A stretch of 64,000 nt of DNA from Entonaema liquescens (lineage: Eukaryota; Ascomycota; Sordariomycetes; Xylariales; Xylariaceae), in NCBI GenBank assembly GCA_902805475.1, contig CADCSX010000001.1:1860001-1924000 (forward strand), read 5' to 3'. The notes under the pieces are model-generated. The model saw nothing but the letters and a program-made list of their open reading frames with translations, did not search any database and was not told where the DNA came from. The translations under genes and the position numbers were made by a program. The stretch's first letter is position 1. Each line of letters opens with the position of its first letter. Of the stretch, positions 9,847-22,430 are shown one piece after another.

Positions 9847-12800
9847 AAAACACTGGATTTTTTTTTAATAGCGCAATACCCTCTTCAGTATATATCAGTT
9901 AGCCATCGTGCTCATGGCTTCATTTACTTTGTTACTTCACTGGTGGCTTTTGTCGGGTTCTGGTTTTGCGGAGGGCAACGGGACTTGCAAACCGCGTTGG
10001 GAAAGATTGATTCATGGATTTTATTATACCCCCTATGCGATTTTATATCATGATGGAGTTTTAGCCATTGGTTAGGAAGGGCTAAGACTGGATTACTATT
10101 CTATGTACGGATCCTATGTTAACTTAGAGGTGGAGGCTGTTTGTACTACTTTGTAGGCGTTCGGTCATACTCATACCCCCCAAAGCTCTTATTCCAGAAT
10201 GTTATAACTCCGAGCGAGGTTTTCGCGAGCACTTTCGCCCATAAGAACGAGCTGAGTACCTAGCATATTGGTTCTATGGTCTTGAATGTATGTGGGAATA
10301 TGTGTCATATCACCTATCACAACTGCCTTATCCATCTAGCCTTCTACATCGGCCCGTTAGGCTTGTGATGCCAACCAAGCTTGGCGGGCCGTCCCACCCG
10401 GCCAGAGCGAAGTGGGTATACTAACCTAGTTTGTAGGGTTTGGTGATGTATTATTCGGCGAGTTTAATAAGTCGACTGCTTCTGAGTTCCACCAATCCTC
10501 TTCGTCATCTACGGTATTGCCTAGATGCGGGGAACGATACCATTGCCCTGTGCTAGGGGAACAACCACACCTCTATCCCTCGTTATATTATACATGTTGT
10601 ATCTTTTCAAGGCAGTACTTTGGAATAGGATATGCAGTGCTCGCGTTACACGACTAATAGCATGGGATCTTCATTGCTGCCAGCAAGATGCACGACCATT
10701 AGGATCATATGAACCTGGCAAATCAAAGGCCCTTGTAGCCACGACGCCATGACTAAACAGGCCAACAATTGTCGAAATACTGCATCTTGAAGTTGCTAGG
10801 TCTTACTTCATCATGCTAACTTACCCAAACCTGATCAACTAGCCTGCCGTAAGAAATAGCACGTCTTTTCGGCCGCCATTCCTTCAAACAAGACGCCGCG
10901 CCCTTACGGCGTACGCAATTGTTCCGTATCCAGCCATAACTCCCGAACGGCGACGCCAAGCGCCGTAGGATTTGCCCGCCCATATAATCCTCCAATCCCG
11001 GTTATGCTGATTGCTAGACACGGGTCATATGTCTCCAAGAGCGGAGCGACTCCTCTCGAGGGGGGTCGCGGCAAGATGCAATACGCCCGTTTCGCCCTAC
11101 GGGATCCGGAGCCTGCATCCCCTAGTGGAGGGTTGCCACAAGAGGGGGCCAAACTTTCCCTAAAGAATATGTATAATAAGTTGGCCCCTCTGCCTTGTCG
11201 GTGGCCTACACGTGTATGTCTTGAAGAAGAAGGCACTTATAGCTAAGGTATGCGTTAGCTCCACGCCCCTCACTAAATCAGTACGACAGAAGCTGTGCGC
11301 GCAACACAGATGAGTCCAGTAGGCAGTGGGGGAGGGGGATCGAATCGGAAAATTCGGCACTTTAGGGCATTTATGATTGGGAAAGCTAGAAGAATAAGTC
11401 TAACCCAACAGCCACCAAGCGTTAGAGAAAAGGGCCCATAGCTCAGGTGTGTTGGGCTTTTTGCTCCGTGGGATGCGGGGATGGGAGCAAGAAAAAAAAA
11501 ATATGATGTGGCCAATTCCCCGAATTCCACGACGGCTGTCAACACTCTACACTAACCGGACGTAGGCTCGGGGCTGAAGATGGGACCTAGATGAGGTTTC
11601 ATTATCAACAGTTCCTGCAAGGTACACGCGAGCCGGAAAGGCTCGCTGGCTGTGCCGAGCTGCAGAGTGCAGTGCAGACGGCCGTGGAAAAACAAACTAT
11701 CGGCGACCCATGGACAGGCCAAGTCAGTCACCCGCAAGTCAAAATTGCGACGCCCGACCGGAGCGAAGGCGCAGATCTGGACATTGCGATTACCCCTAAA
11801 TCTGCACCTGGCTTGCCCAACTAGGCACCGAGGCTTCTTTATGAAGACGTGTTATGCCAGCAGAGTTGCTTTTTTTGTGGTCCTTACATTAAAGATCATT
11901 TCTATTCAAGGACTCTTCGAATCAACGTTCCCCAAGCCTTACTATATCACCTTAATATTTGTTGTGTTGGCTAGTTTGTTGGGTATAAGCCATAATTGTG
12001 AAGAGTGAATAGCGGTGATGTCTGAAATGTTGCTTTGGTGAGTTATATGCCATAGGGAAGTCACCCCCTTACCTCCGCCTTGGGTACTACCGAGTTTGAC
12101 TTCACAGTCCCGTAGTGTCCAAAGAAAGTGCGGTAGCGATACCCGGCGACTGCCCCGGTCTAATATCCGCTGCCTTCTTAGCACCGGCGCCTCAAAATAC
12201 AACTACAATGATGCCAACAACAACAACAACAACAACCTATAAGTAGGATATCTGATTAATCTTAATAAGTTTTATTTCTTATTATATTGTTTGCTATAGA
12301 GCATATGATAGTATAAGCACATTTCAATCAAGCTTTTTGTAACTTCTAGGCTTTGGATATAATGGTACACCTCATTATCCCTATGATCAGATTCAGTTAA
12401 ACAAAGCTAATATCTCAATTCATACAATGAACTCTATAAACGTTAAGAAGAGAGAGTATTCTGAACTTCTACAACATAGCTAATTGGTAACATCGTTCAA
12501 GATTGTAAAAAAAGGGGTTTATTGCCTTTATAGCCTACGTGAAATTGGGGTTATCACAATCAAAAGCCAACAATGCTTAACAAGATATAGCAATACCCAT
12601 TTATCCTTTTAGTCATCCCCGTTCGCCTATATACATGTACATGTCTCAAATTTACACCTCGTGCACGATATAGTGGCGTAACTATTCACACCAGTCAGCT
12701 TCAGGGCTTGTTACTTGCGCGCATGGATCCCTAAAAGCTCACTCCTGCCTCAAACAGACTTATGAGATGCTTCCAGGGGTAGGTTTGGTTAGATATTGAC

Positions 12801-13991
12801 CCGAGTGGTCATTCTACGCGTTGATAAAAGGAAGTGACGTACTTGTGCAACCTAGGATAAAGATAGATAATTCATTCACTTATTTCCCTAACTGGCATAT
12901 GCAGCTCTTAAATCCGCGCCGATATGCATCTACATGCCCGTAACCCTAACTAGCGTAAGCCAAGATTGAGGCTCAAACGAATCTAGCCGTTTAGCACCTC
13001 ACTTAGACGGATATCGATATAGAATCGCCGTTTTGAGCAGATTGATATGGAATAATAAGTCAAATGACTGCCTCAGATTATGATCCAGGCAGCCAGTTAA
13101 TTCCTATCTTGATAAGCATGGTCTGCTGGCGGCGCTACTAGAAGAATAAGGTTCTTGCTTTCCACCACACCTCAACGCCGTTTGTTCTATCCCTCCAGCA
13201 ACCTCGCCGTTCCTTCTACAACTTTTATTCTGCCTGGTGCCCAAGGGTAAGTCTCATTTATTTTTCGAGTCCTTCACCTACTGAACCAAGTTCTTCACAT
13301 ACACAACATCACTTAGACCTTCCCCTATCTATGCTCATCACATCGTCGATTCCCTCGACTGTCAATTCCTAGGTAACTGAGCAGCACTCTAATCAAAGCT
13401 TACCGACAGCGACCCCTCTTCCGTCGCTAAGGAAAAATTTGTGCTGTATTTTTCTGAATGCTTCCCCCTTCCCCTCTATTTGTTCTTTTCGCCGCCACTC
13501 CTTAGGTATTAACACTCAACGTTGACAACCCCTTCTGCCTAGCAGACCAACCCATCCTAATCCCCCATTCCAAGCACTGACCTCTTTGCAGTTCGTGCTG
13601 CTTCGCACTGCCTCTATCCTGTCTCGATCCCACTCGCACTTGTCCTTTCGGCGACGCGCAGGCTACCGCGTGGAATACATCATCGCAATTCCTCACACAG
13701 CACACCTTTTGTCAACACATTTCTACCCCTTACCTAAACTAAATCATCTTTTAGGACTTGCATAGTCATACCGGCGACAGGCCATTCCCAATCCTAACTG
13801 CATTATCATTCACAGTCGTCGCCGCCCTGTGAACGTTCGCCGAAGCCTAGCACCTTCCGTCTAACGCCTTCCGTCTTTCGGGGCAGCGGCGCCGGTTGTG
13901 GATACCTCACCCACCTTCCCTTTTTTTTTTTTTACGTCGCCGAAATCCCAACAATCAAGTTTCTCGCATCAATCATCTACCATCGCCGGGT
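9847..13991. other. Long intergenic region without a recognised gene
   Basis: About 4.1 kb. The 9847-10100 part is 3' flank. A moderately GC-rich patch at about 10860-11260 and another at 11550-11830 have short frames on both strands but no domain I can name; they could be relics. About 12200-12700 is AT-rich and contains a (CAA)7 run at 12215-12236. From about 13130 to 13990 the plus strand is strongly pyrimidine-rich and is the probable promoter and leader of the F-box-like gene; it includes a T tract at 13920-13933 and a CCTTCCGTCT repeat near 13853-13876. Confidence 0.5.
12215..12236. repeat. (CAA)7 microsatellite
   Basis: Seven CAA units plus one C lie in a non-coding, AT-rich context. 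There is no open frame of note through it. Confidence 0.9.
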
Positions 13992-16685
13992 ATGGCTTCA
14001 CCTCATGGTAAGTAATACTTCTTTATAATATTATCCTATACCTCATGAGATGCTATACCCTTTCATTATACTCTATTGCTATACCCTTTCATTATACTCT
14101 ATTGCTATACCCTACTACTATACCCTACTACTATACCGTGCTGCTATACCTGTGATCTTACCCTTTCAGATCTCCTATCCTCTACATACCTTGCACCTCT
14201 ATACCCTAGATTCTCGCGTAACGCCACCCACATTTCCCCTATTCTCTTACTTCTATACCATGTGTCACCATATACTTTGATATACTTGAAAGCCTTGCTA
14301 TTATAAGCTCTAAACTGACACTTTTGCTAACTTTCTATAGAAACAGCCAGTCCTAGCTGGCCTTCAGGCCTCGTTCCCATTGAGCTAATTACACTAATTG
14401 CGGGTCGCTTATCTCACGATGATATCAAGGCACTACGCCTTGTTAACCGAGAGTTGAGAGCGAAACTACATGTCTACTTCTTCAAGCAGTTGATTGTCAA
14501 CGTGAACTTGAAGCTCAACACCACATTCAAAGTTACCAATCATGCCAACGGTAATTCAACCCCTGATGACATCACGGAGTATCTGATGCAATCCGATGCC
14601 TTCCGCGAAATTGCTCCACATGTCCGCCGCTTCGGACTCGCGCTCGAACTTAGCGAGCAGGAAATCGCGTCACCCGAAGATGATGGGCGGGAGAAGGTTG
14701 TGATGCGACACTGGGGCCTATGCCGATGGCCTGGATCCACCAGGAGACAGGCTGGCACGCGTCTAGCGAAAATGACCCGGTCCCTGGAAAGCTCTCGGGG
14801 CGTCGCCTACCTCTTGGCCAACGCCAAAGAGATACAAGAACTCGCATTATCGTGTGAGGGCGGTCTTGGCTATCTCCAAGGCCCTGATATGAATCCGTAT
14901 CAACCACCGGGTCCACAACCGATTTTCGGCAGCGCCCATGCAGTCCCCAACGTAGTTCGAACGACTATAGATAGGTCGCTACCGTCTCTCAAGTTTGAAT
15001 TCCAGAAGCCCTATAGACTAGAAATAATAGAAAAGAGGCTAGCTTCTATTGGAATTCAACCCGAACAGATATCAACGGCGGTAACCGAACTCATAGAGTT
15101 CGAGAAGACTACCATGCATAAATTTACGCACGAGGATCGGCAACGTCCTTCTCTGCCCGTGTGCCGCTATGGTGACCAATACGTCGCTCGGCCTCCCAAG
15201 GAGTTCTATGGCTACCGTTTGCAGCCGGATCAGCTCACGGAGACTCAGGAGAGGCTCTTATTCCAGCACATCACGGCTCACCAAGCGCTAATCCAGGCGT
15301 TCCTCCTTTCCGTGCTGGATAACAGCTCGTCCTACATACACTTGACCAAGGTCAATATCGCACGTCTTCCCAGCCTTCACATCGATTTCTTATGTCGAGA
15401 CGATTTCTGGTCGGGCTTGCCTAAATTGGAGGAAGTGTCTCTGGGTATCGTGCCCGACTGGAGAGAGGTGATTGAAGAAAACTCATACACCATAAAGACG
15501 AGGCAGGTCTACCCCACCGCTGCGCTGCCTAAGGTCTTCAGATTACTCAACGATCACATCGGCAAGCTGCCACAGATCAAGCGTCTTCATTTTGAGTGGA
15601 TTTGCGGCGGAGAGTTTGCCGCTGGCTGGCTCCACAGAGAGAAGCATATTCTACCAGCACCCTTCTTGAAACAGCACCGACTGGTGATCAATTCCGGCGA
15701 CGAAAATATTCTGATACTGCCTCATGTCGAGCATCTATCACTTAAGAACTGCTGGTTCGCCCCCAACGTGTTCTATCGAGTCATCCACACTATGGCTAAG
15801 GAGCACTCTCTCGAAACCCTCGAGTTGGAATCCGTCTCACTAACGGGGCCTCCGATTTTCCGATTTAGTATGAGGGATGTAGAAGGACCGGAATCTGACC
15901 ACCCATGGTCCCAGAGGGTCCGGACCCCGGATGATTTACCGGGTCCACTCCAGGAGCCTCTGCCGCTGTCTTGGGCTCATATCATCGACATGCTCACGCC
16001 CGGTGAGACGATCAGACAGCGCGTCTTCGCAGAGAAGCACCTCTTCGAGCCGCCGCTTCTGATCAAGAAAGAACTGAAGCTCCGAAAAATTACGTTCAAG
16101 TCGTGTGGTTACGTGATGATTCCGGACAAGCGTTTCATCTCTGAAAGACGATTTCTAGCTCTTTACTACCCGTCAGCTCTCAACGATATTGTTCAAAACT
16201 TGTCTAATAGGTATATCCAGAAATGGAGGGAGATTGCCCGTTGTATGCAGGTCAGCACGGACCGACATCTCGGCTACATCTTCCCGCTTCTCTGTCCCCG
16301 GGAGGAACATTCCCTGCGACGGGTCTTTGGACTACGCGCCGGATGGTACGGGACATACGCATGGCACCTGTTCCAAGCGTCTAGAGAAGACGGCGTCGCT
16401 GGTGCTGGCGTCGGGCGCTTCAGCGGTACCATCGAGAGTGATGTAACTACTCTCTTTAGCAAACTGGACATTACTGACAGTCCTACGGCCTCCGACTTCA
16501 ACTCTGACGAGGACGAAGACGAATACGGACCCCAGCCTTACGAGTATGATACGGAGCTGTTCGAAGTGGACTACACGCATGAAGATCAACGGGGCCTCGC
16601 CGATATGCTGCGCAAAACCGAGACGCGATTGGGATATAACGTTCCCCCTTACTTCAATCCTCTCGTGGACGGTAATGAAAACTAA
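13992..16685 (+). CDS. F-box-like protein, fungal type
   Basis: Exons are 13992-14007 and 14341-16685 (786 residues). Exon 1 encodes only MASPH plus one base. The intron has GTAAGT, a GCTAAC branch site and TATAG, and it restores the frame. Residues about 12-48 (LVPIELITLIAGRLSHDDIK followed by ALRLVNRELRAKL) fit the fungal F-box-like pattern of an L/P start, a hydrophobic helix and an LRLVNR-type helix. Such proteins usually bridge a target to a Skp1-cullin ubiquitin ligase; that role is inferred. The rest is a long body without named motifs, with leucine-rich segments (LPHVEHLSLKNCWF, LETLELESVSL) that may be degenerate leucine-rich repeats. The C-terminus is acidic (DFNSDEDEDEYG). Without exon 1 the reading frame has no good ATG before the F-box region. 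Confidence 0.8.
14050..14145 (+). repeat. Intronic tandem repeat (26-bp units decaying to 13-bp-like units)
   Basis: Inside the first intron of the F-box-like gene, a unit beginning TGCTATACCCTTTC and ending ACTCTAT (26 bp) occurs twice in a row. It is followed by shorter CTACTATACC-type units. All units share the CTATACC core. No stable protein-coding role is likely, because the segment sits between clear splice sites. Confidence 0.85.
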
Positions 16686-18215
16686 ACCAGCAGTTCGGAG
16701 CCACGCATGATACATCTATAGCTGCTGTACCCAGCTCGGAAAAGGCATGCGCACGATACACACATGCCAACCTCAACAGAGTCATCCTTATCAGTTCCTT
16801 GTTTTTCCAGCATGCCCGTCCGCCTATGCCTATCTAAGCACTAGACAGCATACAAAGCAAACGGCGTTTAGGAATTCCTTTTCTGCGATGAATTTCCATT
16901 TCGCAGTCATTTTTTCGGGGTTTTTTATTCCTTTCGGTACGCTCTATACACTACGCGAAGCCGACCTCGACACTTGATACCCGGAAACCCAACCCACCAG
17001 TCTAGGCGTTGGTTTCCATGTCCTCGCATCAACGGCGTCGGCGTTAAAAAAAGCTTGATTTCTGCATTTGCATTTACACTAGGTACTCGGAAACAAAAGT
17101 TTGTGTTAAGGGAGGCACTTGGAACGCGACCAAGAGCCAGTCCCTATTACTAGATGAATGTGTGTATTCTCTTCGTCGAGCAGCAGCAACGTATTTTCGT
17201 TGTCGAGCTCTTTATTTGCGCGTCTGTTTTCTTCTACGAATTCCTTTACGAGCCACGAATTGATCCTCAGGGGCCATACGGGATAGCAAGTTGCGTTTGT
17301 TTATGTTCGGAGGAGGAGGGGACATATGGCTTTCATGTCATACAAGGTGGACACGGCGTGTGCTGCCTGGGGCTAGTCTCGCTTGAGAGATGCGATACGA
17401 TACTGCGATGTGTTAATGGTTAATGGTCCTGCTTTTCTCTGGGTGCTATTTACTACGTAGACCCTTATGAGATACCTTAGAGCAAATAATAACTGACTGT
17501 ACCCATTCTAAACTTGTCCGCTGTAGTGTGAAAGCTATTTAATCGTAACATGAGAGTGAATATGATGTTTAAGACGTAGGACGTAAGCAGTTGGAACGCC
17601 TCGCCGGATTACGCTCGGTAGACCTTTATATGAAGTAATGCTTAATAAGGGAACCCAAACTGTACCAAGACGCAAGTAAGCAATGCTCTCGTTACGATAT
17701 GAGGCTATCTTAATGGGGCCTTTTTGTTACTTGCTCTACGGTCCCTTATACGGGGCCAACACCTTGGCTTATATAGAAGTTGAGGAGGTATAGATAGGAG
17801 AAATGAAGGATAAAGCCTTAAACTAAACAAGGCCTTGTGTGGGACTAATTCAGCCTCGCTTTTGTTGCTGGTAGTTGGCGATCTTGACTGGCTAAAAAGC
17901 GATTACGAAGGGAATGGGATATGATAGGTAAATAGCTTAGAAGCACACATAAGACCAAGTATTCATCACAACCAAGGCACAAAAGCTCAATAGAGGTGAT
18001 CGTTCAGAAACTTTTTTGCGCGTTATTTGGGGGAATATCCACGAAGATTTTGATTTCGCGGAGTTGCATGCCAGAGAATACCTAGACCCATGCTTTACGA
18101 TAACCGCCTTGACACCTGGAGTTTGAAAGCAACTTTAACCCCGAACCTGAATCTCCATTAATCGTCACACCCCCTACCTTCACCGCCTCATCCCCGTCAT
18201 CTATTTTTCGGGAAT
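16686..18215. other. Intergenic region between tail-to-tail genes
   Basis: There is no convincing gene. Short frames at 16747-17423 (+) have no domain and an unlikely composition. The region lies between the 3' ends of the F-box-like gene and the uL22 gene and should carry both terminators. It is AT-rich after 17450. Confidence 0.5.
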
Positions 18216-19230
18216 CTATGCGGCAGTGATGGCCTTGCGGATGCGGGCACCGCGTTGTCTCGAGCTCAGGTGAGCCGGCTCACGGCCGACAACTGCCTCG
18301 GACTTCTGCACAACCTCCTCGCCTTCGGTCAGGATGAGCTCAATGTGGCACGGGTTCGACATGTAGGGGTTGATCTATTACGATTCGTTAGCAAAACAAA
18401 ACCCCATATTCGTAGTATTCTCCGGCTCAAGGAAACCCATTGGCCGGGAGAATTAAGAGGAGAGAATACGTACACGACCGTGAGCTCGGTAAGTTCGTCT
18501 TCGCTGCTTGGGGGCCTGGTTGACCTGGATGTGCTTGACGATCAAGTTGCTGGTGTCGAGGCCTTTGGCATCGGCGTTGGACTCGGCGTTCTTCAGGAGA
18601 CCGAGCAGGAACTCGGCAGACTTTACGGGCCATCGAGCCTTGGAAACACCGAACTGCTTGCCTATTTGGAGTAGACATGTTAGCTTGTTCGTTCACTATA
18701 TTGACTTCGAGCCCATAGAACAAAACATCGTCGTTTCTTCTCTTCTCTATCCACCCCACCAATACTCTCATATTTTGCCAAAGATAGAATCCATAAAATG
18801 ATAGAATTGTCCGTACCTTGGGCTGTTCGGCCAGTGCTGCCGGCGTATCGTCGCATGGGGACGGCCTCAGTCTTCTCCTTAACGTTCTCGAGGAACTTAA
18901 CGGCGCGGGTCAACTTCCAGCCGTTGATGGCCTGGGCCGTCTCTCGGGTGTTCTTGAAGGAAACTCGCAGGTAGGCGCCACGGGCGCGGGCCGACTTTGC
19001 AGAGTCAATCTCGGTGGCAGCGTATCGAACCTATTTCGAGAAAAATCACCATTAGCTAACCCAATTCCCTTTGCTCGTGGATTACTCCGTGGGGGTTTTG
19101 CATCGCGAGAAGTTCGTCGATAATGCCATGCCGCACTCAAGCCGTACACCGAAAATGGAAAAATGCGGTTGTCGCAGAATGAAACGTGCATTCGACTAAT
19201 TCACTCGAGCGGGAAGTCTAAACGTACCAT
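18216..19230 (-). CDS. rpl17: 60S ribosomal protein L17 (uL22 family)
   Basis: Minus-strand exons are 19230-19228 (the ATG alone), 19030-18817, 18661-18474 and 18374-18216, giving 187 residues, close to the yeast length of 184. The protein starts MVRYAATEIDSAKSARARG and contains the family's conserved KNTRETAQAI, MRRYAGSTGRTAQG and APKQRRRTYRAHGRINPYMS segments, the last forming the loop that reaches the peptide exit tunnel. It is a large-subunit ribosomal protein. An intron directly after the start codon is common in fungal ribosomal protein genes. The gene is divergent from fibrillarin and shares its promoter, which fits co-regulation of ribosome production. The start is fixed by the family's VRYA N-terminus. 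Confidence 0.96.
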
Positions 19231-19724
19231 CTTGGCTGCTGTGTGGTGTTTAGGTTGAGAGATGGACTCGATGTCGTTTGTTGGATTGAAGATTTTCGCG
19301 AGGGTCAAAGTTCGGGAAAGTTCAAATTGTGGAAATTGAATTGTGCCCTCGCTTACTGCCCTGAGAGGTGAGGTACGTACTCTATTTTTTTTTTTGGGTG
19401 ACTAAAAGTCCCACTTGGTCAATGCGTCTCATCTTTTATCGATAACAAACTTTTATCTTAAATCCTCACGGTAAATATTCGGCATTTTTATGCTTGGAGC
19501 TCGGACCATGTTAACTCTCAATTGAACTCTACCAGTGGTACCTTTAGCTCCAAAATTTTTTTTTTTTCTTTCTGAAGCTTGAAGGAAATTTTATGGGAGC
19601 TTGGAGTTAACATAACTTTTCTTCCAACTGTCTCTGCCAAACTCATAACGCGATAAACGACGCGATATTACTTATCGCGAACTGCGCAAGAATCATACAT
19701 TACTAATACTTTTATTTTAAAACA
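19231..19724. promoter_or_regulatory. Bidirectional promoter of rpl17 and fibrillarin genes
   Basis: These 494 bp separate two divergent ribosome-biogenesis start codons. Visible elements are: CTCATC (reverse of the yeast PAC core GATGAG) at 19428-19433; an AAAATTTT-type tract at about 19553-19568 resembling the yeast RRPE element; a perfect 10-bp inverted repeat (ATGTTAACTC at 19508-19517, GAGTTAACAT at 19604-19613); and three CGCGATA/TATCGCG copies at 19649-19655, 19661-19667 and 19673-19679. PAC and RRPE are established for yeast ribosome-biogenesis genes; their use here is inference. Confidence 0.6.
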
Positions 19725-20871
19725 ATGGGTTTCGCTCCTCGTGGAGGTAGAGGCGGTGGCCGCGGTGGTGGCGGACGAGGTGGTTTTGGTGACAGAGGTG
19801 GACGAGGTGGCTTTGGCGGCCGGGGAGGTGGACGAGGTAAGCAGGATCTTTAAGTTTTGAGCGTTTCAAAACGTCAAGTCATTAATAATTTACTCTACAG
19901 GTGGTGGCCGAGGCGGCTTCGGTGACCGAGGTGGACGTGGTGGTGGTGGTCGCGGCGCCCCGAGAGGACGAGGTGCTCCTCGCGGTGGTGGACGTGGAGG
20001 TGCGAGAGGCGGCGCAAAGGGTGGCGCCAGGGTCGTCGTTGTAAGTTGTTAATCTTAATATGAACTCATTTGTGAATATCAAAGTATTAACATACTCTAG
20101 GAACCCCACCGTCACGAAGGCGTTTTCGTCTCGCGGGGAAAGGAAGACCACCTGCTCACCCGAAGCATCGCCCCTGGCATCGAGGTCTACGGCGAGAAGA
20201 GGGTTTCCGTCGATAGTACTACCAAGGCTGAGGATGGTACGCCTATTACCACTAAGGTCGAGTACAGAATCTGGAACCCTTTCCGAAGCAAGTTGGCCGC
20301 TGGTATTATCGGTGGTATCGACAACATCTACATGAAGCCAGGCTCCAAGGTCCTATACTTGGGTGCTGCCTCCGGTACCTCGGTTTCTCACGTTTCCGAC
20401 ATTGTTGGACCTACTGGAAATGTCTACGCTGTTGAATTCTCCCACCGATCTGGCCGAGACTTGGTCAACATGGCTCAGAACCGAACCAACGTCATCCCCA
20501 TTGTCGAGGATGCCCGACACCCCATGAAGTACCGCATGCTTGTGCCTATGGTCGACTGCATCTTCGCTGATGTTGCCCAACCTGATCAGGCCCGTATCGT
20601 CGCTCTGAATGCGCACATGTTCTTGAAAATCGGTGGTGGTGTAGTTATTTCCATCAAGGCAAACTGTATTGACAGTACAGCTGCCCCCGAAGCAGTCTTC
20701 GCACAGGAAGTACAGAAGCTGAGAGCAGAGCGCATCAAGCCCCAGGAGCAACTGACACTAGGTACGCATTCCTTTCCTCTTCTTAAAGTTGCTTAGCACT
20801 AATTAACGTAACTAGAACCTTACGAACGAGATCACTGTATCGTGATTGGACAATACCAAGAGGCAAAGTAA
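19725..20871 (+). CDS. Fibrillarin, snoRNP 2'-O-methyltransferase
   Basis: Exons are 19725-19836, 19901-20040, 20101-20761 and 20816-20871 (322 residues). All introns are short with GT...AG ends, and the first two and the last interrupt clear coding. Residues 1-84 are an RGG-rich GAR domain. From 85 on it matches fibrillarin/Nop1: the EPHRHEGVFVSRGKEDHLLT start, a VLYLGAASGTSVSHVSDIVG SAM-binding loop, YAVEFSHRSGRDL, NVIPIVEDARHP, and the FADVAQPDQARI segment. The last short exon adds PYERDHCIVIGQYQ. It methylates rRNA at C/D-box snoRNA-guided sites and acts in early pre-rRNA processing in the nucleolus. It is the ortholog of yeast NOP1. Confidence 0.96.
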
Positions 20872-22430
20872 AGCACCTTATAGGCTAAGAGGAAAACAAC
20901 CTATTTTGTGTTATATTACGGTCTTGATGTAACGATCATAATCCACGTGGTTCGTGGGATGGAGTTATTCCCATCAGGCAACGGCGACTAGGCGTTCGGA
21001 GGGTGGGTTTATTGATATTTCATCTGTGCATAAGTTTCCATAGGGAAAAGTCTATCTGGTCAATACCACGCAAGCAGTTCGATCCACAGATTTGGCTATT
21101 CAATCTCATGTTATAAGGGATACTCTTGTTAGGTACTAAAGCGTGTTGGAGACATCCGCCATATTATCAGGATCTAGTGTTCTTGCACGAGTATAGTATA
21201 CCTGCTCCATTACTAACTATTGAAAAGTATACGAGGTAAATCATTGTTCAACTACTTTGCCCTTTCTATAAATCACGACAGTCTATGTTTATGTGGTCCC
21301 TAGGTAGCCACTAATAAAGCTAAGTATTACTGAATAGTAATTGCTCATAAGATTGATATAATTAGGTATTCATATGTCCACTTTAAGGATAAAGTATTAC
21401 ATATAAATAATGAACGTGGCATCAAGGAAAGTGTCATCAAATACTTTGTACTTTACAGAAGTTACAATACGTGCTTGGTATTCTCCAAAACCGCAATATA
21501 GGTAATCTTACTGATCTGGCGGCCGCTCCTATTATGAGCTACGTAGAGACTACAGTATTATACTTTATTTAGAAGTTAATGTAACTATGCCACCTTAAAT
21601 ACTACCCATATGATCGATTCATCCAGTCACCTTAAGCGTTATAATCTACGAGCGTAACTTCATTAGCTTATATGAAATACGAAAACGACTGCTTTTTGCT
21701 TTTTGTCAATTACTATAGCACATTCCTATATACTCGCAAAGCAACGCCTGTCATGTATAGGCTTTGGTATATCTGACATGCATCAGGCACTTGCATAAAG
21801 AAAGTCCGGTTGCTTTAACTTACCGCATCCTTCGATCGATAGAAGTATACCACGTGGGCGGATTAGGGTTGTTCTTTGCTTGAGTATAACTCTGGGGGCA
21901 AAATGGGATATTTATGACTACACAGATCTAATAAATGGTATACTATATATCGAGGTGGACGCAAGGCAACCATCGTCAACAGATCTGATATAGCACGACC
22001 TAAACCCCAAGGTCAGATCTTTCCAATAATTGTGTGTCCAATCGCATGATTAACATTCTATATAACAGTTCATAAAGGGCTTGATCAGAGTAAGCGGGTT
22101 TTGCGTTGCGACGGGGAACCACTCCGTTCCTACATGAGACTAAATCCCTTAGAAAATATTACTCCTACGCTATTGGCTCCGTCTTCTCGTGCCCCTTTTG
22201 AAAACTATATCCGAAATGTCACTACTACTGTACTTAGATATGCTACTTACGTGATGAACTCGTTTTACGGCGGGACCCTGACACCGGCAAGAGAAAGAAA
22301 TGGCTCGAGCCGGTATAAACTACCTAGGTAGTAATAGAAAACCCTGCATATATAGACACCATACTCGCCCTTTAGTATGCGCGTTCCTGCATCTTTGCGT
22401 GTAAACTTCTACCAATTTAGAGATACCACC
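20872..22430. other. AT-rich intergenic region and promoter of the FAD oxidoreductase
   Basis: No gene is recognised. From about 21100 to 22080 the sequence is AT-rich with many TA steps and no long frame; a decayed, possibly RIP-mutated repeat is one explanation, but no element can be identified by eye. An open frame at 22101-22331 lacks any recognisable motif. The last 100 bases lead to the start at 22431. Confidence 0.45.

Noticed and set aside
10860..11250. Possible gene on either strand in a GC-richer patch
   Set aside because: Frames on both strands are short, lack motifs and have no convincing splice partners.
14050..14306. Tyr/Leu-rich frames in the F-box gene intron
   Set aside because: They translate the CTATACC tandem repeat and lie between strong splice sites.
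18255..19123. Plus-strand frames over the uL22 gene
   Set aside because: They are mirror frames of uL22 exons and introns; the minus-strand protein matches a known family throughout.
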